From assembly GCA_027886175.1 (NCBI GenBank), contig JAJNNQ010000013.1, forward strand, positions 3,038,001 to 3,102,000: a DNA stretch of 64,000 bases, written 5' to 3'. Made by a program: the position numbers and the translations under genes. The stretch is from Phylloscopus collybita (Eukaryota > Chordata > Aves > Passeriformes > Phylloscopidae). Position 1 is the stretch's first letter. Every line of letters begins with the position of its first letter. Below the pieces are notes generated by a model that had not been told where the DNA came from, did no database searches, and saw only the letters and a list, made by a program, of their open reading frames with translations. Of this stretch, positions 11,316 through 22,830 are shown piece after piece.

Positions 11316-13516
11316 GTAAACCTCAGTTTGGGAGGTTGGAATCTCAGTTTGCTTCTTCTACATATCAGTTTTAAAACAGCACATTTTCTTCTTCTAAAAT
11401 CAGTAGTGGATTTTCATGGACATGTAACCCCATTTCTTTTCTCACTTAAGATGTTTCTTTTCAGTTTTGTAGGTAAGGAGTGTGAATCCTGTCTTAATGC
11501 ATTTTCAGCCATAGGAAGGGGGAGTTGTATGGCTGTTAACAAATGAAATAATTTCAATATGTTGACTCTACTGATTCAGTCTGTGTTGGTTCTCCATCAC
11601 AGTTGGGAGTGCTGAGACCAAGGTGAAACAGTAGCAATGAAATGCTGTGGAGCAGTAGTGTGTGGTTCTGCTCTTTTATTGCCCTGGGAGACCAGTGTAA
11701 CCAATGCACGTAGCTCATGACCTACCCTTGTTAAAACCTGTGGTGGTACTGAACAGTTTGAGGTAAAGAAAGATGAAGTAAAACATCTGGGGATGCTGTT
11801 GTGTAATGAAACTTACAGCTGGATTCTCTTACAACAGCAGGAGATAAAGGTAGACAGCAAAGATGCAGGCTTGTAATAGCAAATAATAAACATATGCTTA
11901 AAAAACAGCTAAAGCAGCATTTCTGTCCCCCTTTTTTAGTTCTTTAATGGTTTCCATGCTTATTTCTTAAATATTCCCCACTAGTGATATTGAAAATGTG
12001 TATTTTCTATATCTCAGTTTGTTCTGGTGATCTCACATCTAAATTACAGTAGGATAGGCTATTAACATAGGAAGGCATAAAACTCTTCAGACTCTATGGC
12101 TGGAGAAGGCAGCCTAGTAGCCTTATGTAGCTGTATGGATTTCTCCATCATGAGTTCTTCCCATGGGCTGCAGTTCTTCATGAACTGCTCCAGTATGGGT
12201 CCCTTCCATGGAGTGGAGTCCTTTAGGAAGAGAATTTCATCATTCCCTGATGAGGTCCTGCCAGAAAATCTGCTCCAGTGTGGGCTTCCCAGAGAGTCAC
12301 AGCTGTCTTTTGGGCATCCACCCATTCTGGTGTAGGGCCCTCCCTGAGGGGAATATCAGCTCTGGCATCTGGAGCTCTTCCTCCTTCTTTCCTTGATATC
12401 TACAGAACTGTTTCTGTCACATTTGCTCACTTCTCTCTCCCAGACTGCAATTGCTCTTGCAGAGGGATTTTTTTTTTCTTATTAAAATATTTTATCCCAG
12501 AGGCACTTGCCACCATTTTTAAAGGGCTCAACGTTGGACAGCAGTGGATCTATTGGACACAGCGGAGCTGCAGAAGCCACCACTCACTGTGGCCCACACA
12601 CACACACCTACCACAACATTGCCATGCAAAGCCACTACTGATCCACAGACTGATTAAATTCCAGTGCATTTTAGCTATAAACTTGTTCAGGCTGAATTTT
12701 ATTTCTCAAAAGCAAACAGAGAAAAGTTATTGCAATTCTGGCTTGGTGGTTTTCCTTGTGGGAAGCCTCAGTCCTTATTATATGTTGGACAGGTCGAACA
12801 ATGGTAGGAAGAGACTGAAAGAGCAATTGTTGAGATGACTCAGAAGAGTTTTGTGCAGAAGCAGAAAGTGGTAGGGAAATAAAAGGGTTTAAAAAAAAAA
12901 TCTATCTGTGCCCTTAAATGCAGAATGTGAACATTAATATCCCAGTATAATCCCTTCTTATGATCATGCCTGTGTGATTTTCAAATTGTCGGTGCAAAGC
13001 AGCACTGTGATGAAGGTTCCATGATGAACATGGTGCAGATGAACAGCAAGCCTAAAAACAGCACATTGTTGACTTTTCTTTTAGTATGTGATGAAACTGA
13101 GTATTCATCTTCCTGTGAATGTGTAGAAATTTCTGTAGGAATAGAAATGTATAATCAGGTATAATTGATGCAGTTCAAGTCATGTATTTTCTCCCTAGAT
13201 CTGACAAAATTTAAAGAATCTTTCAGTCTCTGCCTACTATACAACGTGCTTCTGATCCCCTTATGATAGTTTCATAACACAGAGTTCACTATACTTACTA
13301 CTTCAATAATCTAAGTCTTTTAAAATTATTTATAAAATATAAGAAACAAGTTGTTTATCACAGATAGGTCTTTATTTAAAAATGTACAGAAAGCAGTATT
13401 TGGGACCTAAGAGCTACCTTGGGATGACTTATTAATTAGAAACAGTCATCTGCAAACAACTCTTAAAAACCCTTTTTCTCCAGAATTTTATTTGTGTTTC
13501 TTGTCTCCTGTAACAG
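11316..13516 (+). other. SRBD1: SRBD1 last intron (about 2.2 kb)
   Basis: The donor is GTAAAC and the acceptor is a strong polypyrimidine tract ending CTCCTGTAACAG at 13516. The middle of the intron is occupied by an old LTR-like repeat (about 12060-12640), which includes a run of alternating CA. The remainder is AT-rich with nothing recognised. Confidence 0.85.
12060..12640 (+). mobile_element. old avian LTR-like interspersed repeat
   Basis: The text contains repeated, diverged units of the form CTCCAGTRTGGG followed by phrases such as GGGCTTCCCAGAGAGTCACA and GGGCATCCACCCATTCTGG. It then runs through a block with TTTCTGTCACATTTGCTCAC, CTCTCTCCCAGACTGCAATTG and a run of CA. I associate this order of phrases with a common, high-copy repeat of chicken and other birds, probably ERVL/LTR-derived, but I cannot name the family with certainty. 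The copy is strongly diverged, so the ends are approximate and the orientation is the one in which I recognise it. A 186-codon open frame at 12278-12838 lies largely inside it and is a by-product. Confidence 0.55.
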
Positions 13517-13806
13517 ATTTTGATAAACCTGACTTCAAGAGAAGCATAGTCTGCTTGGAAGACTTAAGTGTTGGTGCTGTTTTGACTGGAAAGGTTGAAA
13601 ATGCAACGCCATTTGGAGTTTTTGTTGATATCGGCGTGGGAAAAGCAGGTTTGATTCCAGTGCGAAGCATAACAGAAGCAAAGCTCTCTAAAGTGAAGAA
13701 GAGAAGAAGCCTGGGCCTAGGTCCTGGAGAAAGAGTGGAAGTTAAAGTGCTTAATGTTGATATTCCTCGATTGAGGATAACATTGGATCTTATTCGTGTT
13801 TTATGA
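13517..13806 (+). CDS. SRBD1: SRBD1 terminal exon: C-terminal S1 RNA-binding domain
   Basis: Terminal coding exon of 290 bp, ending at the TGA at 13804-13806. It begins [17 protein letters not shown], then enters an S1 (OB-fold) domain: [33 protein letters not shown], and after a basic KVKKRRS segment [16 protein letters not shown] and the closing [11 protein letters not shown]. The G-V-V---PFG-FVDIG--GLI core and the late G--V-VKV--VD pattern are diagnostic of S1 domains, which bind single-stranded RNA. The wording matches vertebrate SRBD1 closely, so the copy looks intact, with no frameshift or premature stop. The S1 domain forms the C-terminus, as in the family generally. Confidence 0.95.
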
Positions 13807-14450
13807 GAGGGGTTTCAGTAATTGAGCCTTGACTTTAAAGGATAAGTAATGTCAGCAAGGTTATAGAGACTCAGGCATTTAATGAATATTGAACACATTT
13901 TTGAAACCTTCAGCGCCTTGCTTTTTTTATTTTTTTTTTAATTTTAGTTTAACAGTTTTGCCACGTCTCTTGAATCTTTTCTGTTAATAATTGTTGGAAC
14001 AGGTTTTTGGATTACCTCCAAGCAACCTTGTTTTGTCTGCAGAGCAAATGAAGTTCCAGTGGGCTGTCAGACAGATCTCTTATCTGTTGTCTGTGCAAGA
14101 CTTGCGTAATCATTCAGTTTGCCTGTTTTCTGGTTGACAGTCTAAAAGAGTGCTCTGAGTGGTAGGAAAAAAAGTTATCTTTTTAAGTTAAGTGGTAATG
14201 ACCTTGCATCAAAAGTAGACTGAGGAAAAAGCATCTGTTAAAACTATTGATGGTTCAGAAATAGCTATATTTAATTTATTTGACCAATATTATTGGGAGG
14301 TCTGTTTGCCTGTATTATTTTTGCTTGTTCAGTTATTGTGGATTAACAGTTGGATGTACCTTGCAGTTTAAGGAAATTTGCTCAAATGTTTCAAAAGACA
14401 TTTGTGTTGTTCTATACTTCTGCAAAATAAAAACATTTCTGTCCATCTTT
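13807..14450 (+). other. SRBD1: SRBD1 3' UTR (approximate end)
   Basis: Non-coding sequence after the SRBD1 stop. It is AT-rich and contains a T-rich stretch at 13919-13945. No AATAAA occurs before the one at 14426, and the sequence after that signal is T/GT-rich (TGTCCATCTTTTCTCAGTGTACTGG), as expected downstream of a cleavage site. The end at about 14450 is inferred from the usual 10-30 nt spacing. Alternative polyadenylation sites cannot be excluded without transcript data. Confidence 0.7.
14426..14431 (+). terminator. SRBD1: polyadenylation signal AATAAA of SRBD1
   Basis: A canonical AATAAA lies 620 nt after the stop codon, with a U/GU-rich element within 40 nt downstream. It is the first such hexamer in the UTR and the best candidate for the main 3' end. 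Confidence 0.7.
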
Positions 14451-14565
14451 TCTCAGTGTACTGGTTCTACAAGTGCTTTAACAGTCCTAATTGTCTTTCT
14501 TTCCAGCACAGTGCCTAATCACTAACACTTTGAATGCTGTTTCCTGCTAGGAGTGCCTAGCACAG

Positions 14566-14920
14566 TGTCTTGGTTTGAAAGACAGATGTCTACTAGGGAG
14601 GGGCAGGGCCTCCCTTGGAATGGAGAATTCAAACTCCCTCCTTCCAAATTGTTATAATTTAGAAAATTAAAGAGCTCTCAGGCACAGGTATGGGGATAGG
14701 AATAACAGTTCTTTACTAATATGTGTAACAAGACAAACAAACAACAACTACAGCATTAATAATAAGCAGAACCAGGAACCTTGAGGGGCTTTGCTTCACA
14801 AAGCCTGGGGCAGTCTGATCTTGGTACTGAGCAACTTATGGGAAAAAATTCTATAAGTAACAAAGAAACAAATCTAACCCCCAACAGACCCAACAGACAG
14901 GAAGTTTGTTTCTTCTAACT
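14566..14920. mobile_element. LTR-like repeat of songbird type
   Basis: Starts TGTCTTGGTTTGAAAGACAG and continues through GGGCAGGGCCTCCCTTGGAA, AATTGTTATAATTTAGAAAA and AATAACAGTTCTTTACTA into an A/C-rich stretch. I recognise this phrase order from a frequent songbird LTR/ERV-type repeat. The TGT start fits an LTR end. The 3' boundary is unclear: similar low-complexity DNA runs to about 15200, with a short AT-rich stretch at 15029-15050. No coding part of a retroelement is seen beside it, so it is a solo or truncated copy. The family name is left open. Confidence 0.5.
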
Positions 14921-15240
14921 AGAGACTTCTTGGTTTTGTGGTATTTTGGTGGAGTTTCAAAGGATTTACCTCTTGAGCCAAGTTTGCAAAGGACAGGTAT
15001 ACTGGAAGATTAGTTTCCAGCAACAGCACATATATATAAATGTATATGTGTAGTCTTTCCAGGGAGTTTTTGCTGTGTGGGGCATTTATTCCTTTGCAGT
15101 CCTCAAACTTGCCTTTAAGTTGGCAGAAGCTCTGGTCTGCAACAGGGAGCCCAAATATACTATAGCAAGTGTCAAAGATCTTTGATGACAAGCTTTCTAA
15201 CTACAAATGTCCAAGTAGCTTCTGGCACAGGGTCTATGAT

Positions 15241-18200
15241 GAGTTAGGAAAAAGTTAGCATGGTTTATTCTCCCAGTTCTGTGCTTTAGTTTTCAAAAGG
15301 ATGAGCCAGCTGTAGACAGTGTGTTTTGGAGATTAAAGAATCATTTAGCACAAGGAAAACAGAAAGACAGATCTTACTAGCTTCACTGCATTTGTCCACT
15401 GAAGAAAAGACTATTTTCTATTACAGTAAGGCCAGCACAGCTTGGAATCATATATTGTAGGCCTTTTGAAATTTCCCTGTAGTACTTCTGCAAGGTAGAT
15501 TTTGTTGTTATGAAATTAGAAACTGTAATACCATGTTACTGTTTTGGAAAACAGAGATGCAAACAAAGAAGTTGAAATTATTTTTTTCTGCAGATGATAC
15601 ATTCACTCACAGCAGTATGTCCATCAGTAGAATAATTTGTGTTAAACTTTGTATGATCTCTGCAGTATCTAAGCACTTAGCAAATTAACTGGATTTCTTG
15701 GTCTTCTCTAAGGAGGAAATAAACTTGATTTCCTGAAGCTCAATTTAGTGAATAATATGAGGAGTATTTTCTCTTTCTGTGGTATTTTGTTTGTTACTGG
15801 AATTAATTTTTTAAATCCGTAATGTTGTGAGAACTGTAGCATCTTTTGCATTTTTGTGTATGTCTCTTGGATTATCATGAAATTCTCTAAATGCAAGACA
15901 TCTTGAAGCTATTTCTCTCACTGTTAATTCACAGGAGGCATTTTGTCTACTCAGAGGTCTTACCCACATTTCAGTGTACATAGTCATAAGTAGTTTGCTT
16001 TCTCTGTAGTGGAACTTAGCAGCATATCCTATGTCATCACAGGGACTGTAGGAGACAATCATGTCTCTTTTCCAATTTTTTTAACCACACCAAAATGGCA
16101 ATTATAGGACTTCATGTCATATGTCTTAAATGTCTGTAGCCCTGCTAATGTAATCCCATTATTTGCCAGCAAGTGCAGTGCCTTAACTATTTCCCCAAAA
16201 AAATATTTTTCCATTGCAATTTAATTTTTTCTTTTGCCAGAATACAGCAGTTAAAACAGCTGAGTGAGAGTCTGACAAGGATGAATATGCATACATATGA
16301 ACTTCTCAGGTTTTGTCAGATTTTGGAGATTCAAAAATTATTCCTTCCTAATCTAATTCTCAGTTTTCATCTTGAATTCTTATGGTGTTCAGATTTCTGA
16401 CATCAAATCATCAAAACTGTTTGCTGTAATTCACCTTTAGTTTCTGAACCAAGACGTGGTTTGTTTGTTTTTTTCCCTCTGGATGCATGCTTTTTTTCCC
16501 ATTTGAAATGCTGTCCAATCTTTGGAACAAATTCAGTACTCTTTAATGGTGATGCCTTCAAAATTTTGAACAAACAATCACACCCCTGCTTCCTCCTGAT
16601 CTTAGTTAATTGCTTCAAAGTACAGTTGCTCAGAAGAAGTAAATACAAGTCTTTAAGTCTCACTAAAAATTCTACTTTTGCCTTAAGCTGTAGATTCCAA
16701 GGCATCTACACACCTTGTAGTGTAGTTCTACCTCTTCCCAGAGAGAAAATCCAGCCCATTGATCTTGGATGACAATCTGCCTTTTTAGTCCCACCCTCAC
16801 TCAAATAGCCTGGTGTTTTGCAATCACCTTCCCCTGATATGCAGACCCATAAGAAAAGCTTCTAAAGATTTCCTGTGTTTCAAATATTACACAAAGGAGA
16901 AGAATTCTTCTACTAAGCAAGATGGCACTTGTATGCCTGGCTGTAGTAATGCAAAACAAGAGTTTAAAGAAGCCATTTGTTTTGGTTTTATTCCTGCCTC
17001 GGGCAGTTTTAGACAGCATATATCAATTTTCCAGAAACATGTCAACCTCAGGAATGATTTAGTATGCTGTTAAACATAATAAAATCAATAGGAAAACAAA
17101 TAGAATTTCCATGAGGAGCAGACGTTTGGAGAAGCTGGTCCATATGGCATATAGACATGCTGGAATTTGGGCTTTGTGGGGTACTTGTGTCAGAAAAATT
17201 GCATACCATGGGAAAGTAATGCATAATTCAGGAGAACAAATAATCTAACAGCTTTGTGGTGGTGCGTCTTGAACTTGGTGTCTGTATTTATTTAACAACA
17301 AATACACTTAGGAACTCTATGCCTGGAAGCTAGAAACCAAACATGAATCATATTTGCCTAATTTCAGAGCTTTCTGTGAGGAGCCTTCCCCACTGTGAAG
17401 TGAGTGCTGAGTGAGTTCTCGGTTCAGCCTGAATAGCACCTTCTTTTCTAGACTTCCTGAGCGTAATTTATGTACCTGCTTAGCTCTGCTTAAGCACATC
17501 CAGCTTCAGGCCTATCAATCCTGTAAGACAGTGGAAGGAGCACGTTGGAAATGCCAGTCCGTGTTACTCTATGCCTGCCTTTTGTTCAAGGTTTCAGAAA
17601 GAGCTGTGAGGGAGTTTGTGTGTCTCCGGGGCTACGTAAAGGTTGGGCGAGTCGGTAATTCCACTCCTTCCCATTAGAGACCACCTAAAGGTTTGAGAGC
17701 ACCTCTCTTTACTGGTCCCAACATTGCCTCACCCGCCTCATGAGCGTGTAGAAACTGTAACTGTTTAGAAGTGTTTCATTTTGAGAATTCCTTGTGAATC
17801 CATACTCTATAAAGCTTCACAAGTAAATGATGTGTCTGTGTTTCTCACAGCAAACCTCAGTGACTAGTTTATAGAGAACTTCAACTGCCTGTTTCCACTT
17901 GAGCCTCTAAATGGTCCCTCTGGTGGATGCTGTAACTCCGTGCTGGCTACAGGTACCTCCTGCCAGGAGGCTGTTGGAGATCGCTGCTTATTGACAGGTA
18001 TTTCTAGGAGCTGACTATCTAATTCACTTTAGAGTTTTGGTTGGGATTTTTTGCAGATGGATATAAGGTCACTCATAACAGCAACTGATGACAATTTGCT
18101 GACACCCGGAGTTGAACAGCAAATCATAAGAAGTATCTGTATTGCACCACAGGCTTTACTACAGCTTCTGCAAGCTGGAAATGGCAAAACTCTTCCATCT

Positions 18201-20203
18201 GGGAGGGACCAGTGGAGGAGGATTGCTTCTGTGTGAGTTTCCACCATGGGGATTGCTGCTTTCAATCAAGCCTGTTGGGTTTCATGCTGCTTCTATAACT
18301 GTTAGGTCTCCTGTGAGCATGTTCTAGCTGCATCAAGAATCCTAAGAGATACTCCATGCTTGGAATGGGAGAGAGAACTGGTGGCCATGTCCAGATCATC
18401 CCACTGAGAATTTTAAATCTAACCAGAAATTCAGGATAAAACACTCAAATCTCATCTCACATGCTCTCTGTCCCTGGCTAGGTGCTGACACACATTTGAA
18501 ACTGATCACCTTGCCCCTTGTTTCACTAGTTAGAACTTTTCCCTTATTTGACTTCTAGAATTGAAAAACACTAAGGCATGTTCAACACAGCAGTCCAATT
18601 AATGTTATTAGAAATTTTTGGTTTGTCTCCCTCTCTTGTTCTCCAGAAGAAACAACAAAGGAGCGTTTAGTAAACTGAGGATCCCCATGACTTCTTTAGC
18701 TTTATTAAATGTGGTTGAATTCAGGCTTTTAATTGTTGAGACATTTAGGAGACAATCAGGAGACCAGCACCTCAGAAAAGTTAATCAGTCTTATTTTCTC
18801 CTTATCTTACAGAAACATTTGTCCTACAACACATGTATGTTAGTAAATGAAAAGTGTTTTCAGAATGCAGTCAGCTAAGCTGGAGTTCTGCATTCTCATA
18901 TCTCAATGACAGTCATATTTCTAGGAAAGCCTGCCTTTATTTGTGGTAAAGCAGAGAGTTTTTTGCATGTGACTCACAGTGAGGTATGTGGAAATAATGT
19001 CATGAGAGGAACTGTTATGCTTGAGGGTCATTTACAAAGGCTGAACAGAAGTGAAATCTTAGGAAAGTACTTTCACCTCAGAATTAAATTGTGTGGAATA
19101 TCTTGGCAGAGAGCGGAAACTGCCACATACCAGAGGCTGTATATTGGCACTGTGACTGCTTTTTTGTGTGATGAGGAGAGGGAGAGGCAGGAAGCGGAGG
19201 GATTTAGGGAAGAACATCCTGCAAGATGTAAATGGTCTTATGGGAATGAAGTTAAGATGATGAAATGCAAATGGCAGTAATGTAATGGTAATGTAGTACT
19301 AGTGGAATCTGAGCCTGGTTGTCTCTTGCTTCCTGTACCTCCCATGAAGGTAAAAAATAAGCATAACTATTTGTTATAGCTAATGGAAATTACATATCTC
19401 ATATCAGTGCATATTGTAACTAAAGAGTAGCATGGAACTAATTGGCTTCAGAAGGGAGAAACACAAAGTATGTGCTCTTAATGGATTTGATTCTCATTTG
19501 CCAGTGTTGCTGTTTCTAGCTGGTTTATTAGGAGTAGATCAGTCCTTGCTCATCAGCGCTTCTGGCTGAGAGAGTGCAGCTGTCATGTGTGACATATGTG
19601 TTGTCCATCGACATATAGCAGGGGGAACCGACAGAATTTTTATCATTTATACCCAGCAGGAAGAGTCCTTGAAAGACTGTTTTATCATAGCTCTCTTCGA
19701 TCCCTTGAAATTACTGTGTGGCTATATTTAGTGCATGGGGGTAGGTGCAGAGCCAGTCAAAAGCTGAAAATAGCAGAAAATCCAGCTATTTGTATATTGG
19801 GTAGATTTTTTTTTTTTTTCTTCCAAGAGCACACAGCCTCAGTGGTTTAAGATATGTACTGATGATTAACTTTTTAGGTAAGCAGATGTTAGCCTCTTTG
19901 CTTACCTGAAGTACAATCCTTCCTGGTGTGCTCTTCTGTCTGAGATAGTTCTTCAGTTTTAAATTAAATTTAGGAAAGGTGTTGTCTCTTATGGACTGTC
20001 CAGTTAAAAATTGGTCCAAAGTAGCCGAGACATATTAATCTTTGGTGTGTTTTATGAGGCCTGTGTTTTCTGGGACACAAAATTAGTCACAAGTTAAGAG
20101 CTAAAAGAAACATTGTCCAATGTTTGCTGTTGCTGGGATCTTAGTTTTTTGTGTCTGATGATACAAAGTGGTCACTCTTCATGGAAAAGAAGGAGGGTTG
20201 GCA
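15241..20203. other. intergenic DNA, nothing recognised
   Basis: AT-rich sequence downstream of SRBD1 with no recognisable exon, RNA gene or repeat body. Open frames of 60-124 codons (the longest at 18906-19280, +) have no family resemblance. There are only short T-runs, for example 13 T at 19808-19820. Confidence 0.6.
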
Positions 20204-20272
20204 AAGCTTATAAAGTGATTTTCAAATTTTGTGTCATTCATTAAGCTTATAAAAATATTTTTGTGTCATTCA
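20204..20272. repeat. imperfect tandem duplication
   Basis: AAGCTTATAAA...TTTTGTGTCATTCA occurs at 20204-20240 and again, with a 7-nt shorter middle, at 20243-20272. The shared ends make a local duplication followed by divergence the likely origin. Confidence 0.7.
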
Positions 20273-20660
20273 ACATGACAGGAAAGGAAAATGTCTGCCT
20301 TGGCAGTAGGAAGTCCTTGACAGTCTTTGGCACAGTTGTTTCCTGTATTTCAGAGTATTGAGATTCTCACTTGGATCAAGTTGCAGTAATGTGTTTTTTT
20401 GGGAACCAGTGTCACTTTTGTGACAATCTGGCCCTTTTTAGAGACCAGGAAAATGACAGTTAAAAAATTCCCACCTATGGGAGTGAAGGTTCAGCTCATC
20501 TCTAAAAACCAAGGCTGGGCATAGTTAAAACCTTCTGAAACAGTTTTTCAGTTGAGAGAGGAGTCGCTTCCTCAAGTCTTCCCTCTTGTCTTTGTTGAAC
20601 CAGAATATCACTGGTTTATTAAAATTTCTCTTTGCCAGTCTTCCAGTCTTCTTTTCTTGT

Positions 20661-20662
<2 letters not shown>

Positions 20663-20692
<30 letters not shown>
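20663..20692. repeat. poly(T) tract, 30 T
   Basis: An uninterrupted run of 30 T. An open frame over it encodes polyphenylalanine and is meaningless. The length is probably polymorphic and prone to assembly error. Confidence 0.95.
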
Positions 20693-21884
20693 CTAATGCT
20701 GATCTGCAATGAGTTATTCTCATCTAAGGAAACCAGAGTGCTGCAGAGCTTTGTTTTCAAATGTAAGTACAATTTCATTATTTCAGCATATGTTCTGTGT
20801 CCGTTACGGTGTTAACTGATGTAGTGGCTATTGTATCACAACTGTGTGGGAAGGCATAGTGCTCCACAGACTGTCTATTCAAGGAGACCTTTGTGATATT
20901 TTCTGATTGTCAAATGTGGACAAAGTTAATAAAGGGTCAGAGGAGTGCCCATCCTCTGCATGAAACAAGGCATGGGTTTCACAGGAGAAGTGTTACGTGA
21001 CGACCTCATCTGAGGCAGCGCAATGGCTTAGTGCCGATCCATAGCATAACTAGAAGTCAAGGATAAATTGTATTTTCTGCAGCATGAAGGAAAGTCTTTT
21101 TCCAGAGATTTCTAATGTCTGTCCTTTCCTGGATTGTTCTTTAAACAAGAGACTAAAGACTGTGTAAGAGCAGAAGGTAGGACAGCAGTCCCGGGTCCAG
21201 TTCCAGTGGGCTCAATCTGATTCCATCACAGGCATCTCAGTACAGGATCCCCTTTGTGAGATTACTGAGTCCCTTTTTAAAACCCATTTGGCAGCATTAC
21301 CCAACAGAAACTAATGATTGTATTCTGTGTATAAAAAAGAAAGAAACAGGGGAAATCCCCAACCAAACATGGGCCCACTCTCAGTGAACAGGGATTTCAG
21401 TTGGACCCAAGCAGGACTGTGACTGTTCAAATGGAATTTACACAAAGGTGGTGAGTCTCTGTACAGGTGATGCTGTGTTTTGGGAGTATCAGCTCCCTTA
21501 TCAAATCCACAGAAGATAATGATGTGGGCTGTAAAATTAGTGTTGATCACAACATTAGTGTTGTTGGTCTGCATTTGCTGGTCATAATAAAAGGGAAGCA
21601 GACTTTGTTAACTTTGTTCTTACATGTAAGCAATTACAGCATTCCAGGAGCTTCTTTGTATTTTTATGGCTACAAAAACATACAAGTGTAGCTGAAAATG
21701 AATGTCTAATATATTCATTGCAGAGCAAAAATATCAATATGTGTGACATCTTTGTTCCATTATTTTATTTCTGTTTGTAAACTATGCTCATCGATGAATC
21801 TATTTTGTATATTTCTGGCTAAATGCTGGCAGGACAGACATAGATATGTCTAGGAATGGTCATGCTATACAGTTTTAAAAATAT

Positions 21885-21934
21885 GTATTTTTGTGATCTT
21901 AGAAATAGGGTATTTTTGTGATCTTAGAAATAGG
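21885..21934. repeat. perfect 25-bp tandem duplication
   Basis: The unit starting GTATTTTTGTGATCTTAGAA and ending ATAGG is present twice with no mismatch (21885-21909 and 21910-21934). Perfect identity suggests a recent event, possibly specific to this species or assembly. Confidence 0.95.
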
Positions 21935-22560
21935 GTGATTTGGGTCACAAGAACTTCACTCTGCAGACCAACAAGCCAAATAATATTTTTTCTTGTTTCA
22001 TTTGCTTGAGGCTAACAGGTTCATGGTTTTCTACTGATGCAGGAAACAGAGGCAATTTTTTAGGTTTTGTTTTACTTAGAAATATTTATGTGAATTACTT
22101 ATTTAAAGAATTATTTAAATGAGGGTGCACCTTAGCAACACGTCCTTTAGATTCTCTGGATGATTTTCTAAAATTTTCTTTTATCCACCCAGTGATTTTA
22201 GCACTTTCAAAACGCCAGTGTTGCGTACTTCTATAATTCTCTTAGTAGCATCCTAAGGGACCAAAGATCATCTCAGCAGCAAAAATTTTATAAAGGGAGA
22301 GGGGGAAGGCAAGAGGCCCAAGTTTACTGTGTAACATAGGTATGTGCAGTGTTCTTCCTGTATCCTGAAGAAACACCTTTTTTGTTATTTCATTCAAACT
22401 AGTACAAGCAGGACTTTGCGAAAATAATTCTTGAAGGAGCTTATAGCAATGAACAAGCAGAATGTTATCAATGGAACAGAGACTGCCTGTTCATCATGCC
22501 TGGTGTATATTGCTTTGTCTAACAACTCGCCCCAGCAGACTTACAATTGTGTTCTCTCTG

Positions 22561-22830
22561 AAGACCCTCCCAGCTGCAAGGCCTGATTGACGGGATCCGT
22601 GGGCAGATGCACTTGCCAGACTCCAATAAAGATGGGGCCTTGGGAACATCTAAGGCAATTATTGACGGGCAGCAATCCACTAATCAGACAATTTCAAAAT
22701 TAATCCCACAGTCCCTTACTGTATTAGCTTTCCTTCTTGTTTGTATTTATACAGCAAATTCATGACTTCAGTGAATACTCTCCCTTCCAGCCCAATTATG
22801 TGTCTCTGAGGGTATTAAATTAAAAACAGA
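22561..22830. promoter_or_regulatory. candidate conserved non-coding element A
   Basis: This segment contains two copies of ATTGACGGG (within TGATTGACGGG at 22584-22594, and at 22661-22669), close to PBX/MEIS-type TGATTGAC sites. A cluster of homeodomain words follows: CTAATCAG, CAATTT and TAATCCC (22701-22707, the OTX/PITX/bicoid class). The local CpGs and lack of repeats are unlike the flanking DNA. The expected location, the desert between SRBD1 and SIX2/SIX3, makes an enhancer plausible. This is inference; conservation was not measured. Confidence 0.35.

Noticed and set aside
12278..12838. 186-codon open frame, + strand
   Set aside because: It lies largely inside the LTR-like repeat at 12060-12640 in the last SRBD1 intron. 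It is a by-product of that repeat, not a gene.
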